Part shown: positions 28,301-40,421 of the stretch, piece by piece | Position numbering within the stretch: position 1 is the stretch's first letter | How the letters are laid out: each line of letters opens with the position of its first letter | NCBI RefSeq assembly: GCF_022513635.1 | Contig: NZ_JAKWBL010000004.1 | Location: 1,240,001-1,304,000, forward strand | Direction: 5' to 3' | DNA from: Paraniabella ginsengisoli | GTDB lineage: Bacteria > Bacteroidota > Bacteroidia > Chitinophagales > Chitinophagaceae | DNA length: 64,000 nt | Notes under the pieces: generated by a model | Databases searched by the model: none | Told to the model about the DNA's origin: nothing | The model's input: only the letters and a program-made list of their open reading frames with translations | Program-made: the position numbers and the translations under genes

Positions 28301-31113
28301 TTACCTCGGTATCAAACTGCCAGGCAAAACAAATTCAAAAAATAACTTTCGGTTGCTTTGAGGTAACGGGCTTATTAAAGTTCCAGCCCGAAAGCCGAAG
28401 GTAAGTGGATGCTGGTTCCACCATTTTGTGTCAAAATAAATTTCAGCGCCTGTGCTTTGTAGTGTTGATTTTGCACTTGCCTTTTTATTAAATGCTTGTG
28501 TATGATCGTAAAATAAATTAGCTCTTACGCGTTGCAAATAAAAGATATTGGCAAACCCCCAATCAGGGTATAGAAGTGTAAAATGATAATTGGCCCGCGC
28601 TGTGTAAACGCCTGCAGAGTCCCGTCCTGCGTAGCCTCTGGCGTAAGCGATACGGTTTCCAAACACACGCTGATCAGTTCCTGAATATTGAACGGCTCCA
28701 TTTAACACAAGACTTTGCGCCCTAACTACGCCGGGCAAGTACAGATTGGCCCCTGCATAGCTTTGCCAACTTTTATAAAGATTAAGCGCATGCCTCAATT
28801 GTACAATGCTGCTATATCCAAACCGTGGATAGATATCTTGAACCGTAGCCTGAATTTGTTGTGACCAGCTGATGCCATGAGCGAGGTAGCTGAACTTCAA
28901 CTCTTTAAAATCATTTCTGGTTTCGCCTTTATTAAAATCAGTACGGTAATAATAATTGCTTCCAATATTTAGCGATTTGTAGGTTCTGTTACTGGCCCAG
29001 CTCAATGGAATATTTAAGCCAACATAATTATTCCATTCATCCCATCTTTTATCTTACCCGATGCAATGCCGCGCCTGTCGAATGTATAAGCAGAACCCAG
29101 CGTTATAAAAGGAAACAAGCCGCCGTAGGTTATAGAGCCGCCAGCAGTATGGGTTTTGTCACTTTCGTTGTATAAATAATATAGCTGCGTTTCTGTGGTA
29201 TTTAAAATATTATTACCATAAACTGTGAAGCTAAATTCAGGATCAGAATAATTGGGACGCCAGCTATGAAAGTTGATCGGTCTTGTTAACTTTCGATATG
29301 GCTTGGAACTGTAATGTGTGTATGAGATTTTGGACAAATCATTTGTAGCATGTAATGTGTCTGTAACTATTCCATTGCTTGCCTTGGTAAAAATCTCCAT
29401 TAAGACCGGCAGCCATTCCAAATCTGCTGTTTCTTTTTGATGCAGTTGATAGCCGTTAGCTGTAAAGCTGCTCCAGTTTAGTTTTTCAAAATTGTTGCTG
29501 ACAAAATAGCTTCCAACGCCTGTTGTAGGCAATGTATATAGTTGTTTAGACTTTAGATCATAATAAAATAGTTCATCTTTTAAATGTTGGGAAGCTGTAA
29601 AATAAATCCTATTATCCTTTACATCAATCGTTCCTATTACGGTGTTTGATGGCGGAGTGATGTTTTCAATCCTTCCGGTATTTATATCAATTGCTGCAAT
29701 ATGTGTGGTAGCATCTTTCTTTCGCAGCACACTAATGACAGTTTTATTATTTACTATTTTGGGATTCGAGAAATAAGTGATGCTGTCATTCACTATTTCT
29801 TTTTCAATCGCGCCATCAGTTGCATTTAATATAATAAGGCTGGACCTGCCGTTTAGCGACACTTTATTAGCCGCAATCAGTTTGCCATCTTCAGAAATAT
29901 CGGGCGAGAAATATCGGGTTTTATGCTGAAGCGTTCGTTGGTCACCAGTTTTGACGTCAAGTATTTTGATCACACTATAACTAACCCAACCCCATCGCGG
30001 GTGCGTTTCATAAGCGGCATACACAATTTTTCCGTTTCGATAACTATACTGATCCTCAATACTAATGTCTCTAAACCGGATCAATTCTTCTTGTGTATTT
30101 GTTTTAAGGTAAAACGCAGCTCGTTTATTATATGTTGATTTTTGATACAGCAGATCGTTCGCCGATATTTGAAAAGGAAATGTGTAGTTTGTTACGCTTC
30201 TAGCTCCCCTCTCCTTTGGAGAGGGGGGTGAGGTCTGTCAGGCGCTTTTCGTTTTGGATGCCATAAATATTCTTGTAGTAATTAAAAGCGCTGTCTCGAA
30301 ATATTTTGTAACTAACTCCGGTATGTTTTTGTACAGCCTTCTGCATGGGATAAAACAAACTTTTATATGCGCTGGCATCGAGCGTTACGTTGCGCCAGAA
30401 ATCATATCCATATTTTTCCACGCCATAGTTCACCAGCAAATACCCCAAATCATAATGATTAGGTACATAATCTTTTAGCGAACCATTTCTCAACTTCATC
30501 CAACTATAATTTTTTCCTGATTGCCATAAAGACGGATAAGCTTTCAGAAAAAAGGAAGGGTGCCTCGGCCATGAGGCGCAAATAACGTTTCGTTGTAAAC
30601 AGCATCCCCTTCAAAAAACCAATTAGGAACAGCCGCGTTTATGGCCAGGGCATAACCTTCTTGTCCAAACAATTTTTTCATAACACCACTTAAGCCATTA
30701 TTAAAATTATTGAATTGCTGTACATGGCGATACTCGTGCACGGTTAATTGCGATGGCCAGGAAAGACTGCTGGGATCGAAATTGTCGGCAGATGGAGTTA
30801 TGTATAATTCACTTCGAAATGGGCCAAGAGAAACATAGCCATTGGTCGTAACTGGTTGATTTTGCAGTATAATATCTATTTTATTCCATTTGTTGCCTAG
30901 CTTGAGGCGATCTCGCCGCGAAATTCCTCTCACAATATCTGCAACGCTGCTGGCTAAAGAGTCCAGTCCGTCCGGAAAAATGATTCTTGCTGTATCCGAA
31001 TTGATCTGTTTCCATCGGGTAGAAAATGGATTGCCTCCAAACTGCTGAGCCTCAGTTTCTATTAAACAGCTGAAGAAAAATATCGCCAGAAACAAAAAGC
31101 CAATTCTCAGCAT
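28301..31113 (-). CDS. Secreted/outer-membrane protein: HExxH peptidase-like domain, beta-propeller, C-terminal barrel (three frame breaks)
   Basis: The repaired protein is ~938 aa. A signal peptide (FLFLAIFFFSCLIETEAQQ) precedes a domain with TVHEYRHVQQF, an HExxH zinc-peptidase motif, and downstream NWFFEGDAVYNE with a third Glu ligand candidate (gluzincin layout). TolB-like propeller repeats follow (YFSPDISEDGKLIAANK, ITYFSNPKIVNNK), and the C-terminus alternates like an outer-membrane beta-barrel ending in FEFVLPGSLIPR. Breaks: ~30545 (T6/T7), ~30224 (C6, best C8, within a palindromic repeat) and ~29032 (AA/AAA). Substrate unknown. It is divergent from the TamB-like gene. Confidence 0.7.
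30206..30226. repeat. CCCCTCTCC/GGAGAGGGG palindrome inside a coding sequence
   Basis: A perfect 9-bp stem with a TTT loop lies inside the HExxH gene, where it encodes an extra LTPLSKGEG or, after repair of the C-run, TPPSPKERGA on the minus strand. It is the same family as at 1370, 7197 and 7284. Confidence 0.7.
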
Positions 31114-31239
31114 AAATATATATTCTGATTAATTATTTTAAGGATGCAATAAAAATATAAAATTAACAGTTAGATATGTCCGAAATTTGCCAGTCGAAAC
31201 CTAATAAATTACTTTTACAAAATTTTAGAACAACCTTTC

Positions 31240-34200
31240 CTGAAGAAATTTCGTAAAATACTACTAATCGTTTTGGCGTCAATCGTTTTGTTATTGACGG
31301 CCGTGTGGTTGCTTATACAAACGACTCCGGTACAAAACTGGCTCATCGATAAAGTAACCTCTCGTCTTTCAAAAGATCTTAAAACGAAAATAGAAATCAA
31401 TCGGGTAGATTTTTCTTTGTTCGATAAGATGAACCTGCAGGGTGTATTGATCCTAGATCGTCAAAAAGATACTATTTTAAGTGCAGGAGAAATAACCGTA
31501 AATATTACGGATTGGTTCTTCTTTAAAAATGATATCGAACTTAAATACATTGGCCTTAGAGATGCTTATGTTAATTTACAGCGAAGCGACTCCGTTTGGA
31601 GGCACCAATTTATACTTGATTATTTTACAACGCCTGCCAGTCCTAAAAAGAAAAAAAACGCAATCAATCTTGCTTTGCGTGAAGTAGATCTTAAAAACAT
31701 CCTCGTAAGGCAGCGCGATGGTTGGATAGGACAAGATATGACGCTGTCCCTGGCATCACTGAACACGGTTTCGCGTAACGTTGATTTTAAGAAAAGGCTG
31801 ATAGAAATCAAATCGCTAAATATTAACCAACCCTATTTTGCGCTGCGTAATTATGACGGAAAGAAGCCTCCTAAAGAAAACAGCGCAGTACCCATACCTG
31901 TTGTTACTGATACCAGTGATATTGATGTAAATGACAATAAGTGGAAGATACTTGTAAGCACACTTAGTCTGCGAAATGGTACTTTTAAAAATGATAATGA
32001 TTCCCGCCCGCTGGATACTTCAGCATTTGATGGTAAGCATATTGAGTTTTCAAAAATAAATGGCGATTTTAGAAGTGTGAAATGGGAGATGGATACTGTT
32101 TCGGCTTCCATAAAGCTTGCAACCAAAGAAAGAAGCGGTTTTGAGGTAAAGCATTTGATTGCAGATGCAAAGTTTACTCCAACTGAAATGACTTTTGATA
32201 ATCTAGATATACGAACCAACGACAGCCATCTTACCAACTACTTCAGCATGCGGTTTGACCGGTTTAGCGACATGAGCGATTTTGAAGAAAAAGTGAGGAT
32301 GGAAGGTAGGTTTGATAATACGGAGATCAATAGTGATGACATTGCATATTTTGCTCCCGATCTGAAAACATGGAAGAAGAGAATTAAAATAAGTGGCAAT
32401 GTAAAAGGCCCTGTTGCGTCATTAATTGGAAAAAATCTGGATATTAGAGCAGGAGCTAATACTCATTTTTTGGGAGATGCTACTATTACAGGATTGCCAG
32501 AGATAAACAGTACTTATCTTGATATAAAAGCAAATGAGTTTAAAACTGTTTATGCCGACGCTACAGCCTTTATTCCACCATTGAAAAGAATCAATACTAT
32601 TGATTTAAGCAAGCTTGGATATGTGGTTTTTAATGGAAACTTTTCAGGATTTATTAATGATTTTGTTACTTATGGAACGATACAAACCGGGCTTGGCACG
32701 GTTAAAGCAGATGTCAATCTTAAATTACAGAATGCTGCATATCCAATTTATTCTGGCACAGTATCTACGCAAGGCTTAAATCTAGGCCCGCTTCTAAAAG
32801 ATAAAAATTTAGGGTATGTAAGTTTGAATGCAACTTTAAAGGGAGCTGGTTTTAATCCTAACAGTGGTGCGATTGCACTTGATGCCCGGGTAAAGTTTAT
32901 TGATTATAAAAAATACCGTTATCAAAACATAACACTGGATGGTGAATTAAATAAGAAAATCTTTGACGGATCGATTATAATTAATGATCCGAATGCTGCT
33001 TTGAATCTTAACGGGTTTGTAAACTTTAGCAATAAGGTGCCCGAGTTTAATTTCTTGGCTAACATCGACACCCTGAATTTATATAATACACAACTGTTCA
33101 GAGAAAATCTGGCATTTAGCGGAAAAGTAATTGCAGAATTTACAGGCAATACAATTGATGACTTTCTGGGATATGCAACTATTACCGAAGCATCCCTTAC
33201 AAGAAATGGTTTTCCATTATCGTTTGATTCACTTTCCATCAACTCAACTGTTACGGATAGCGCAACAACTAAACATCTCAGCATTGCTTCAAATGAATTT
33301 AGTGTTGATATTGATGGTGTTTTTAATATTCGCGATTTGCCGAATTCTGTCACTGCTTTCCTCAATCGTTATTATCCGGCCTATATTAAAAAACCGAAGG
33401 ATGATGTGCCGAAGCAATCATTTACGTTTGATATTAAAACGAATAGCTTCAACGAGTTTGCAACAATTATTGATAGTAGTTTGCAGGGGTTTGATAACAG
33501 TAGGATATCAGGCAGTATCAATACGAATCTGAATAACCTGTCTCTTGATGTCAATGTTCCTTATTTTAAGTATAGGCAATTTAGTTTTTCGAACACTGAT
33601 ATTGATGCAACTGGAACCTACGATAGCCTTACTTTATACGGCAGTGTATCCAATATAGGAGTTACCGACAGCTTGGAAATACAATTAGCAACATTCAATA
33701 TTAAAGCTCATAATGATGTTTCGGAAGTGAGCATTTTCACTGGTGCCGAAGGAAATAAAACTTTGGACCAGGCACGTTTAAATGCTATAGTAAATACTTA
33801 CGATAATGGAGTAGGTATACAATTCAATCCTTCAAGTTTTATGCTTAATGGAAAAACCTGGAGTATTGAAGATAAAGGAGAATTAGAGTTCCGGAAAAAT
33901 GCGCCAGCCCATGGCCTGCTGGTTTTACGGGTGAGTACGCAGGAAATAAGAGTTGAAACCATGCCCTCGGATGTGGGGAGTTGGAATGATGCAGCCATAA
34001 CATTAAGGAATATCAACCTTGGCGATATCGGTCCTTATTTGCTTCCACGCAACAGGCTTGAAGGTTTAATAGATGCACACGTACTTATAGAAAATCCCGG
34101 AAAAGAAATGAAGATCAGTTCCAGAGATTTTGTTGGAAAAGGAATCCGTCTGGACAATGATTCCATTGGTGATTTGGGCGCAACTATGATATTTGATATG

Positions 34201-36163
34201 TTGACACAAGAGCTTGAGGTGAATGGTAAGACTTTGGGCTCTGACGATAAAAGCCTTGCCTACGATATTCACCTTTATTTACAAAGCCAGGAAACACAAG
34301 CAAATAATGTTATTTCTTTAAAACCCAATCATTTTGACCTAAAGTATGTGGATCGTTTTCTCAACTCTTTGTTTTCTGACTTAACAGGAGATATCACCGG
34401 GGATTTTCAGGTCAAAGGGCCTTTTAATTCAATTGCGGTAGTTGGTAAAGGGCGGCTTCACAATGCAGGCCTGAAAGTGAAATTCACGCAATGTTATTAT
34501 AAAATAGAAGACAGGGATATTGAACTTAGTGAAAACGAGATCAATCTGGATGGAATTGTTTTAAAGGATACGATTACCGATAACCCGGTCTATTTAAGGG
34601 GGAGCATTTTACATAATGCCTTTAGCGATATGTTTTTTGATATTACAGTATCTACACGTAAGCCGGGTACCCGCGATGCAAGAAACAACCGGCCAGTACA
34701 GGTGCTCAACACCACTTTCGCTGATAATAAACTGTTTTACGGAAAAGTAAAGGCAACGGGTTCCTTTGTATTGGTTGGACCGGAAGATAACAGCTATATG
34801 AAAATTGATGCTATCGCTTCTGACCAGGAAGAAAGCTCTTTTACGATTGCATCTGCTAGTAGCTATGCTGGCAAAATGCCCGACTGGCTGGTTGAAAGAA
34901 AATATGGAGAAGAAGTTACAGACAGTCTTGTTGATGCAAGCGAACAATCGAACATGGTGTATGAATTGGATGTAACGGCTAATCCAAAAGTATTGATGAA
35001 GTTTGTAATGGATGATCTTACCGGCGACCAGATTGTAGGCCGCGGATATGGAACATTGAATATAAGATCAGGAACAACTGAGCCTTTGGCAATAAAAGGC
35101 AGATTAGATATTGAAGAAGGTACCTATAATTATACTTTTAAATCATTCTTTCCAAAACCTTTTGAAATTATTAAGGGTACAGAAAATTATATATCCTGGA
35201 CAGGCGACCCGTTGAAAGCAAATATGAATATACAGGCAAAGTATAAAGCAGAACGTGTAAGCTTTGCTCCATTGGCAGGCATCAATATTGATCAGAGCTA
35301 TGCCAACACCAGAGAGAATGTTTATGTGTATGCAACACTTACCGGGCAACTATTTCAGCCGGAATTCAAATTCGAGCTTCAGCTGGATCCGAATAGCAGG
35401 TACAATAATGACTTTAATGTAACGAATGCCTTGCAACAAATAGAACGAAGCCAGACTGAGGTTACCCGGCAGGTTACTTACCTTATCGTATTTAATAGTT
35501 TCGCGCCGCCACAAACAGGTGTTTCCAATATTGGTATTGGCGCGGCTGTAAATGAATTAACATACAACACTATTTCCAGTTTATCCGGGTTGCTATTTAA
35601 TGAGGTTAATAAGAAGCTGAACACAGCATTGGCTTCATTGCTGGGCCATGATGTGCGGTTAAGCTTTAGCGGTTCAGTTTACAACCGTAATGTATTTGGT
35701 GTTACTTCTAATAACTTCAATATCAATCAGGCTAATGTAAGTGGTGCATTGTTAGTGCCATTGTTCAAAGACAGGTTCGTTATTTCATTAGGTAGTTCGC
35801 TGGAAGTGCCTTTGCAATCTACATTGCAACAAACCGTACAGTTCTTACCAGACGTGACGGCGGAATGGTTATTGAACGCCAGCGGAACAATAAGGCTTAA
35901 TTTATTTTACAGGAAAACCTGGATTATTTAACTACATCAAGCACTGGCGCTGCCAAGCTTAAACGAACCGGTGGAGGTATCTCTTTAAAAGAGAATTCAA
36001 TACACTGCGCGAAGTTTTTTCAAATGCGAGAAAACGTGCCGAGCGCGAATCAAGAGGAAAATTACCTGCACCAGCCGATTCATCAAGAATAGTTCAGCCA
36101 GTTGTGCCTGATAAAAAAACAGATAGTCTAACGCCTGAGACGATACCCGGAACGGAGGAGTAG
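31240..36163 (+). CDS. TamB-like translocation/assembly module protein (DUF490), two frame breaks near the 3' end
   Basis: The protein (~1,640 aa) has one N-terminal transmembrane helix (KKFRKILLIVLASIVLLL, TAVWLLIQ) and a very long repetitive beta-rich periplasmic region ending in a TamB/DUF490 domain (GRLDIEEGTYNYTFKSFFPK, SFAPPQTGVSNIG, LLVPLFKDRFVISLGSSLEV). Such proteins bridge inner and outer membranes and aid lipid transport or assembly of outer-membrane proteins. The first in-frame ATG-like codon is unclear: no ATG precedes the helix, so 31240 (CTG) or a TTG at 31273 are candidates. Breaks at ~35918 (G or A loss) and ~35984 (T3/T4) move the stop from 35931 to 36163, adding a basic tail LREVFSNARKRAERESRGKL. 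Confidence 0.82.
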
Positions 36164-36230
36164 GAAGTTGGGATATGATAGTTGACGGTATGATAGAAGG
36201 TTAAAAGCGAGTATCAGCAAACCTTAACTG

Positions 36231-37083
36231 TTATCTCCCAATCGTCAACTCGGCTACAACCGGGAAATGATCAGAAGGAAACTTACCGAAATAAGTATCA
36301 GTTAAAATACCCCATTTAGAAGCCTGCCATTGTTTAGTAATAAAAACGTGATCGATCACGTTGGTTGTGGTAAAATTATTTTTAAAACCATTGAAAGAAC
36401 TATTGTTTTCGTAAGGTTTGCTTACATCTTTATGGCTGTCGCGTAAAATAGCTGAATTAGCAATGATCTTGTATGGTTCTGCATCGGCCGGCATTAAAGT
36501 CGCCTGTTAAAATAGCGGGTACTCCTTTCGCAATCTCTTTTATTTTTTGAAGTATGAGTTTGCTGCTTTCAAGCCGTGCTATTTTTCCCTCATGATCAAA
36601 ATGGACATTGAAGAAGTAAAATTTCTTTTTTGATTTTTTGTCCTGCAAATAAACCCATGAACAGATGCGGTTGCAGCAGGTTGCATCCCAGCCGAGCCCT
36701 GGTTTATCAGGTGTTTCAGATAACCAGAAATCTCCTGATGATAGAAGTTGAAATTTATCTTTCTTATAAAATATTGCCGAATGTTCTCCTTTATCGCTAC
36801 CATCATCGCGGCCTTTGCCATAACGTGCATAATCAGGCAATGCTTTCAGCACATCTTCAAGTTGATGTGGCTGCGCCTCCTGTGTTCCAAATATATCAAA
36901 GTCGTGAAAACTGATCAGGCTGGCAACATAAGCTTTTCGATCTTTCCATAAATTGCCAATATCATTTTTGTTATCAAACCGAAGATTGTAGGAGGCAATA
37001 GTATAAGATTGTGCGCCTGCAGTCAGTGAGGTCAATAAAATAGCGCAGAAGATTACTTTAGCTAAAAAATCTTTTTTAAACAC
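36231..37083 (-). CDS. Secreted endonuclease/exonuclease/phosphatase-family hydrolase (one frame break)
   Basis: An EEP-fold protein (~285 aa) with a signal peptide (FCAILLTSLTAGAQS) and the motifs TIASYNLRFDNKND, FDIFGTQEAQPHQLED (Glu metal ligand), VHFDHEG (His), GDFNA and SDHFPVVAEL (C-terminal Asp-His). These coordinate Mg and cleave phosphodiesters or phosphomonoesters. The break near 36490 is best explained by two Cs missing from a CCCC run, which restores GDFNAPADAEPYKII. It is likely periplasmic; the substrate is unknown. Confidence 0.85.
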
Positions 37084-37335
37084 ATAGCAAAAACTTTAAA
37101 ATGAAATCCGAAGCTTAGCAGACAATTGGCCAAGGGCTTCCGAAAAAATGTAGCCGAAGATAATAACTTATGACCAATACATTTTGCCCGATAAGGTTAT
37201 GCTATGATTAACTCATAAAATATTTCTTAAAAAGAGTACCACGGATACAAAGTATGCAATAAACCATTTTCTTGATAAATAGTTGTTCCGTAGTATTCTT
37301 TCTTGTACATCTTAATTTTTAGAACTTCGTTTTAA

Positions 37336-37965
37336 TTATGCTACCACAGAAATAAACTCTTCTTTCGGAGTTCGAACTTTTTTAAGTTTGGCAAAATAAT
37401 CATTTTCTTCATCCCTGTATCCAAGTGACAGCATTACAATACTTTTAAGGCCTTTATTCTTTAGCCCAAGCACTTCGTCCACTTTTTGTTGATCAAAACC
37501 CTCCATAGGTGTTGCATCAACACGAAGTTCAGCTGCTGCAATGATTCCGGTTCCTAATGCAATATAAGCCTGACGAGCAGCCCAGGAAAAGTTTTCCTCA
37601 TCAGAGCGGTTGAGCAAATAAGTTTCTAACGATTTTTTAAAATCAACCATTCCTTCTGCAGGAGTGTCTCTTACGGTTGCAATATGGTCAATATAATTTG
37701 AAATTTGTTCCGCAGTCACTGCTGTATAAGCTGCAAACACAAGCAGATGTGAAGATTCCACGATTTGAGCGTTAAAGGATCCTTCACCGATTTGTTTACG
37801 TATGTCCTCATTTTCGATCGAGAATACACGGTAAGGTTGCATACCTGCCGATGATGCAGACAAACTTATTGCATCAAGTATTTGTTGCACTTTTTCTATT
37901 GGTATTTTTTCGTTTCTGTACTTTTTAGTGGCATAACGCCAGTTCAAACTTTTAATCAGTTCCAT
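37336..37965 (-). CDS. Nitroreductase-family NAD(P)H-dependent oxidoreductase
   Basis: A 209-aa flavoprotein of the nitroreductase fold. Start ATG 37965 (MELIKSLNWRYATKKY); an upstream in-frame start at 37989 adds nothing conserved. Family features: NWRYATKKYRNE (FMN phosphate contact), SLSASSAGMQPYRVF (~40-54), QAYIALGTGIIAAAELRVDATPMEGFD (~140-166), and SIVMLSLGYRDEENDYFAKLKKVR near the C-terminus. It reduces nitroaromatics, quinones or similar electrophiles. It is divergent from an HxlR regulator, the typical arrangement of a redox-responsive pair. Confidence 0.88.
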   Translation of the reverse strand: MELIKSLNWRYATKKYRNEKIPIEKVQQILDAISLSASSAGMQPYRVFSIENEDIRKQIGEGSFNAQIVESSHLLVFAAYTAVTAEQISNYIDHIATVRDTPAEGMVDFKKSLETYLLNRSDEENFSWAARQAYIALGTGIIAAAELRVDATPMEGFDQQKVDEVLGLKNKGLKSIVMLSLGYRDEENDYFAKLKKVRTPKEEFISVVA

Positions 37966-38064
37966 AAATGAAATTTTTTGAATACACAAAGTTCCGGTTT
38001 ATTGGTATACTTTTGTCACCAAGTGTATAAAAGTAATAGTAACATACATGTAACAAGGTAACTT

Positions 38065-38415
38065 ATGGCAGAAATAAAACATGAGCATGAAGCTTGTAAA
38101 AAGACCATTCTCGCTGTGCACGACGCTATGGATGTGCTAGGTGGAAAATGGAAAATTTCAATTGTAGCTTCTTTGGGTTTTGGTAAGAAAAGGTACTCAG
38201 AAATATTAAAAGATGTAACAGGAATATCGGGTAAAATGCTGAGTAGGGAGTTAAAAGATATGGAAGCGAATTTATTAGTGAACCGTTATGTGATAGACAC
38301 GAAGCCCGTTACTGTAGAATATGAACTAACACCTTATGGACATAAATTAAAATCGGTTATCAAAAACCTGGCTGATTGGGGTAACCTTCATCGCAAAACG
38401 ATTATGGGTAAATAG
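38065..38415 (+). CDS. HxlR-family transcriptional regulator
   Basis: The 116-aa winged-helix protein has the HxlR core: CKKTILAVHDAMDVLGGKWK, a single early Cys at residue 11, and RYSEILKDVTGISGKMLSRELKDMEANLL, with wing VDTKPVTVEYELTPYGHKLK. HxlR regulators respond to electrophiles or formaldehyde, often through that Cys. It is transcribed away from the nitroreductase with a shared ~100-base promoter region, so it probably controls it and itself. Confidence 0.88.
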   Translation: MAEIKHEHEACKKTILAVHDAMDVLGGKWKISIVASLGFGKKRYSEILKDVTGISGKMLSRELKDMEANLLVNRYVIDTKPVTVEYELTPYGHKLKSVIKNLADWGNLHRKTIMGK

Positions 38416-38432
38416 AAAATGAATAGTTGCTA

Positions 38433-38810
38433 TTATGCTTTCTTGATTTTTTTCAAAGCAGCTTTTTCTTCATTTTCCTTCAAGCGGAATTTCACAATTC
38501 GTTTGATCAGATCAACTGGTAATGGTTTATCAAGCGGAAACTGAACCGTGCCTTTACCTCCTTTGTAAGCTTTTAATTCTTCTTCAAAGTCTTCATGTCC
38601 GCGTGGTGCAGGATAGATGCTGGTGTGTTTTTTATAACCGGAATAATAGATAAAATATTTATCATTTTGTCTAAATCCGCCAATGCCATAGCTTAAACCC
38701 TCCTCAGATGTCGGAGCAGCTTTTTTAATGATAGAACGGATCTTGTTTACAGCCTCCTGTGCTTCTTCCGGAATGGTAGCGAGGTATTCATTAATGTTAG
38801 ACTCAACCAT
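38433..38810 (-). CDS. DUF1801 / iron-chaperone-like protein
   Basis: The 125-aa protein has the DUF1801 (YdhG-like) pattern: YLATIPEEAQEAVNKIRSII, PTSEEGLSYGIGGF, KYFIYYSGYKKHTSIYP, and GTVQFPLDKPLPVDLIKRIVKFRL. Its length and motif order are those of the family, which includes frataxin-like folds. Biological role in this organism is unknown. The gene converges on hxlR with its stop 18 bases away. Confidence 0.85.
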   Translation of the reverse strand: MVESNINEYLATIPEEAQEAVNKIRSIIKKAAPTSEEGLSYGIGGFRQNDKYFIYYSGYKKHTSIYPAPRGHEDFEEELKAYKGGKGTVQFPLDKPLPVDLIKRIVKFRLKENEEKAALKKIKKA

Positions 38811-38903
38811 GGTTTATTGGATTTATTCGATGTACAAATTACGATGTACGCTTTAAAACTTCAACCTATAACATTCTGTCATCCGTCAACTATCATCTAT
38901 CAA

Positions 38904-40103
38904 CTAAAAGTCATGTCCCAACTTCTCTCTCTTCGTGCTTAAATATTTTTCGTTGTGCTCATTTGGCGTAATGACGATGGGCACATTTTCAACAATTTCC
39001 AGTCCATATCCTACAAGACCAACACGCTTGCGCGGATTATTACTCATCAGGCGCAACTTGGTAGCATTAAGGTGGCGCAATATCTGCGCACCTACACCAT
39101 AATCGCGTTCATCCATCTGGAAACCCAGGTGCAGATTGGCTTCTACGGTATCCATTCCTTCTTCCTGAAGTTTATATGCTTTCAGTTTATTCATTAGTCC
39201 AATGCCTCGTCCTTCCTGGTTCATATATAAAATAATGCCTTTGCCTTCCTGCTGCACCATTTGCATGGCCGTTTGCAACTGGTCGCCGCAATCGCAGCGA
39301 AGGCTGCCCAAAATATCGCCCGTAAAGCACGATGAGTGAACGCGCGTTAAAACAGGTTCATCTTTTTCCCATTCACCTTTAATTAATGCAAGGTGTTCAT
39401 TGTTGCTGTTCTTATCTTTAAAAGCCACCAATGTAAAATCGCCGAATTTGGTCGGCATTTTTACACGCACAATTTCTTCAATTAATGAATCACGTTTCAA
39501 CCGATATTCGATCAGCTCCTGTATCGATATAATTTTAAGATCAAATTTTTCTGCAACTTTTAAAAGGTCCGGCAATCGCGCCATTGATCCATCTTCATTC
39601 ATCACTTCTACCAACACGCTTCCGTAAGGATAAGGAAAGCCGGCCAGCCGCGCTAAATCAGTAGCAGCTTCAGTATGTCCTACGCGGCGCAATACGCCAC
39701 CTTTTTTGGAACGCAGCGGAAACACGTGCCCGGGACGACCCAAATCAGCCGGATTGGTAAAAGGATTATTTAATGCTTCAATTGTTTTTGATCGGTCACT
39801 TGCTGAAATGCCGGTGGTGCAGCCATGCCCTAAAAGGTCAACGGAAACAGTAAATGCGGTTTCGTGCAAGGCCGTATTATTGGTTACCATTAATTCAAGT
39901 CCGAGCTCGTCGCAGCGATCTTCAGGCAGCGGCGCACAAATCAAACCACGCCCGTGCGTAGCCATAAAATTGATCATTTGAGGCGTAATGGCACCCGCAG
40001 CGGCAATAAAATCACCTTCATTTTCACGGTCTTCATCATCCACAGCTATTACCAATTTTCCTTGTTTAATAGCTTCAATAGCACTTTCTATCGAATCAAG
40101 CAT
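38904..40103 (-). CDS. ribBA: Bifunctional 3,4-dihydroxy-2-butanone-4-phosphate synthase / GTP cyclohydrolase II
   Basis: The 399-aa riboflavin enzyme feeds both branches of the pathway. RibB half: [12 protein letters not shown] (Mg-binding acidic loop), [11 protein letters not shown] and [14 protein letters not shown] (~residue 140-155). RibA half: [22 protein letters not shown], with the zinc-binding cysteines (~255-276), and [19 protein letters not shown] (~295). The tail [17 protein letters not shown] is normal. It is intact, with a TAnnTTTG promoter right upstream. Confidence 0.95.
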   Translation of the reverse strand: MLDSIESAIEAIKQGKLVIAVDDEDRENEGDFIAAAGAITPQMINFMATHGRGLICAPLPEDRCDELGLELMVTNNTALHETAFTVSVDLLGHGCTTGISASDRSKTIEALNNPFTNPADLGRPGHVFPLRSKKGGVLRRVGHTEAATDLARLAGFPYPYGSVLVEVMNEDGSMARLPDLLKVAEKFDLKIISIQELIEYRLKRDSLIEEIVRVKMPTKFGDFTLVAFKDKNSNNEHLALIKGEWEKDEPVLTRVHSSCFTGDILGSLRCDCGDQLQTAMQMVQQEGKGIILYMNQEGRGIGLMNKLKAYKLQEEGMDTVEANLHLGFQMDERDYGVGAQILRHLNATKLRLMSNNPRKRVGLVGYGLEIVENVPIVITPNEHNEKYLSTKREKLGHDF

Positions 40104-40119
40104 TTATTAAAAATTTTTG

Positions 40120-40127
40120 CAAAGTTA
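40120..40127 (-). promoter_or_regulatory. Candidate -7 box of ribBA
   Basis: On the minus strand TAACTTTG matches TAnnTTTG exactly, 17 bases before the ATG. No clear -33 TTG is seen and no FMN-riboswitch signature sequence was recognised in the upstream 100 bases. Confidence 0.45.
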
Positions 40128-40174
40128 AACAATTTGGGGCTGTCAGCTGTCGAATCTGCCTCGGCAATTTACCG

Positions 40175-40190
40175 TCCGCCAGCTGGCGGA
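40175..40190. repeat. TCCGCC-type palindrome upstream of ribBA
   Basis: A perfect 16-base palindrome, TCCGCCAGCTGGCGGA. Similar TCCGCC/GGCGGA cores occur at 15220-15234 and 55381-55395 (centres of the MITE-like elements). Confidence 0.6.
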
Positions 40191-40421
40191 TATACCTCCG
40201 CTTCGCTCCGGTGCCGCTACCATCCGGCAGCCTTTGATCTTTTTGCATCGCCATAAATACGTGACGATTGTTTTCAAATTATAATAACATGACATCAGCT
40301 ATTTTTGTTGCAGCATATTTTATTGAAATGAAGCATAAAAAATATTCATTTTAATACCGAAGCCATGAATATTTTCTTATGCGGAATTCCATGTGCCAGA
40401 TGAAAACAATAACATAAACAC

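Noticed and set aside
40130..40260. FMN riboswitch upstream of ribBA
   Set aside because: The conserved FMN-aptamer sequence blocks are absent; the region instead holds a palindromic repeat and GC-rich short sequence.
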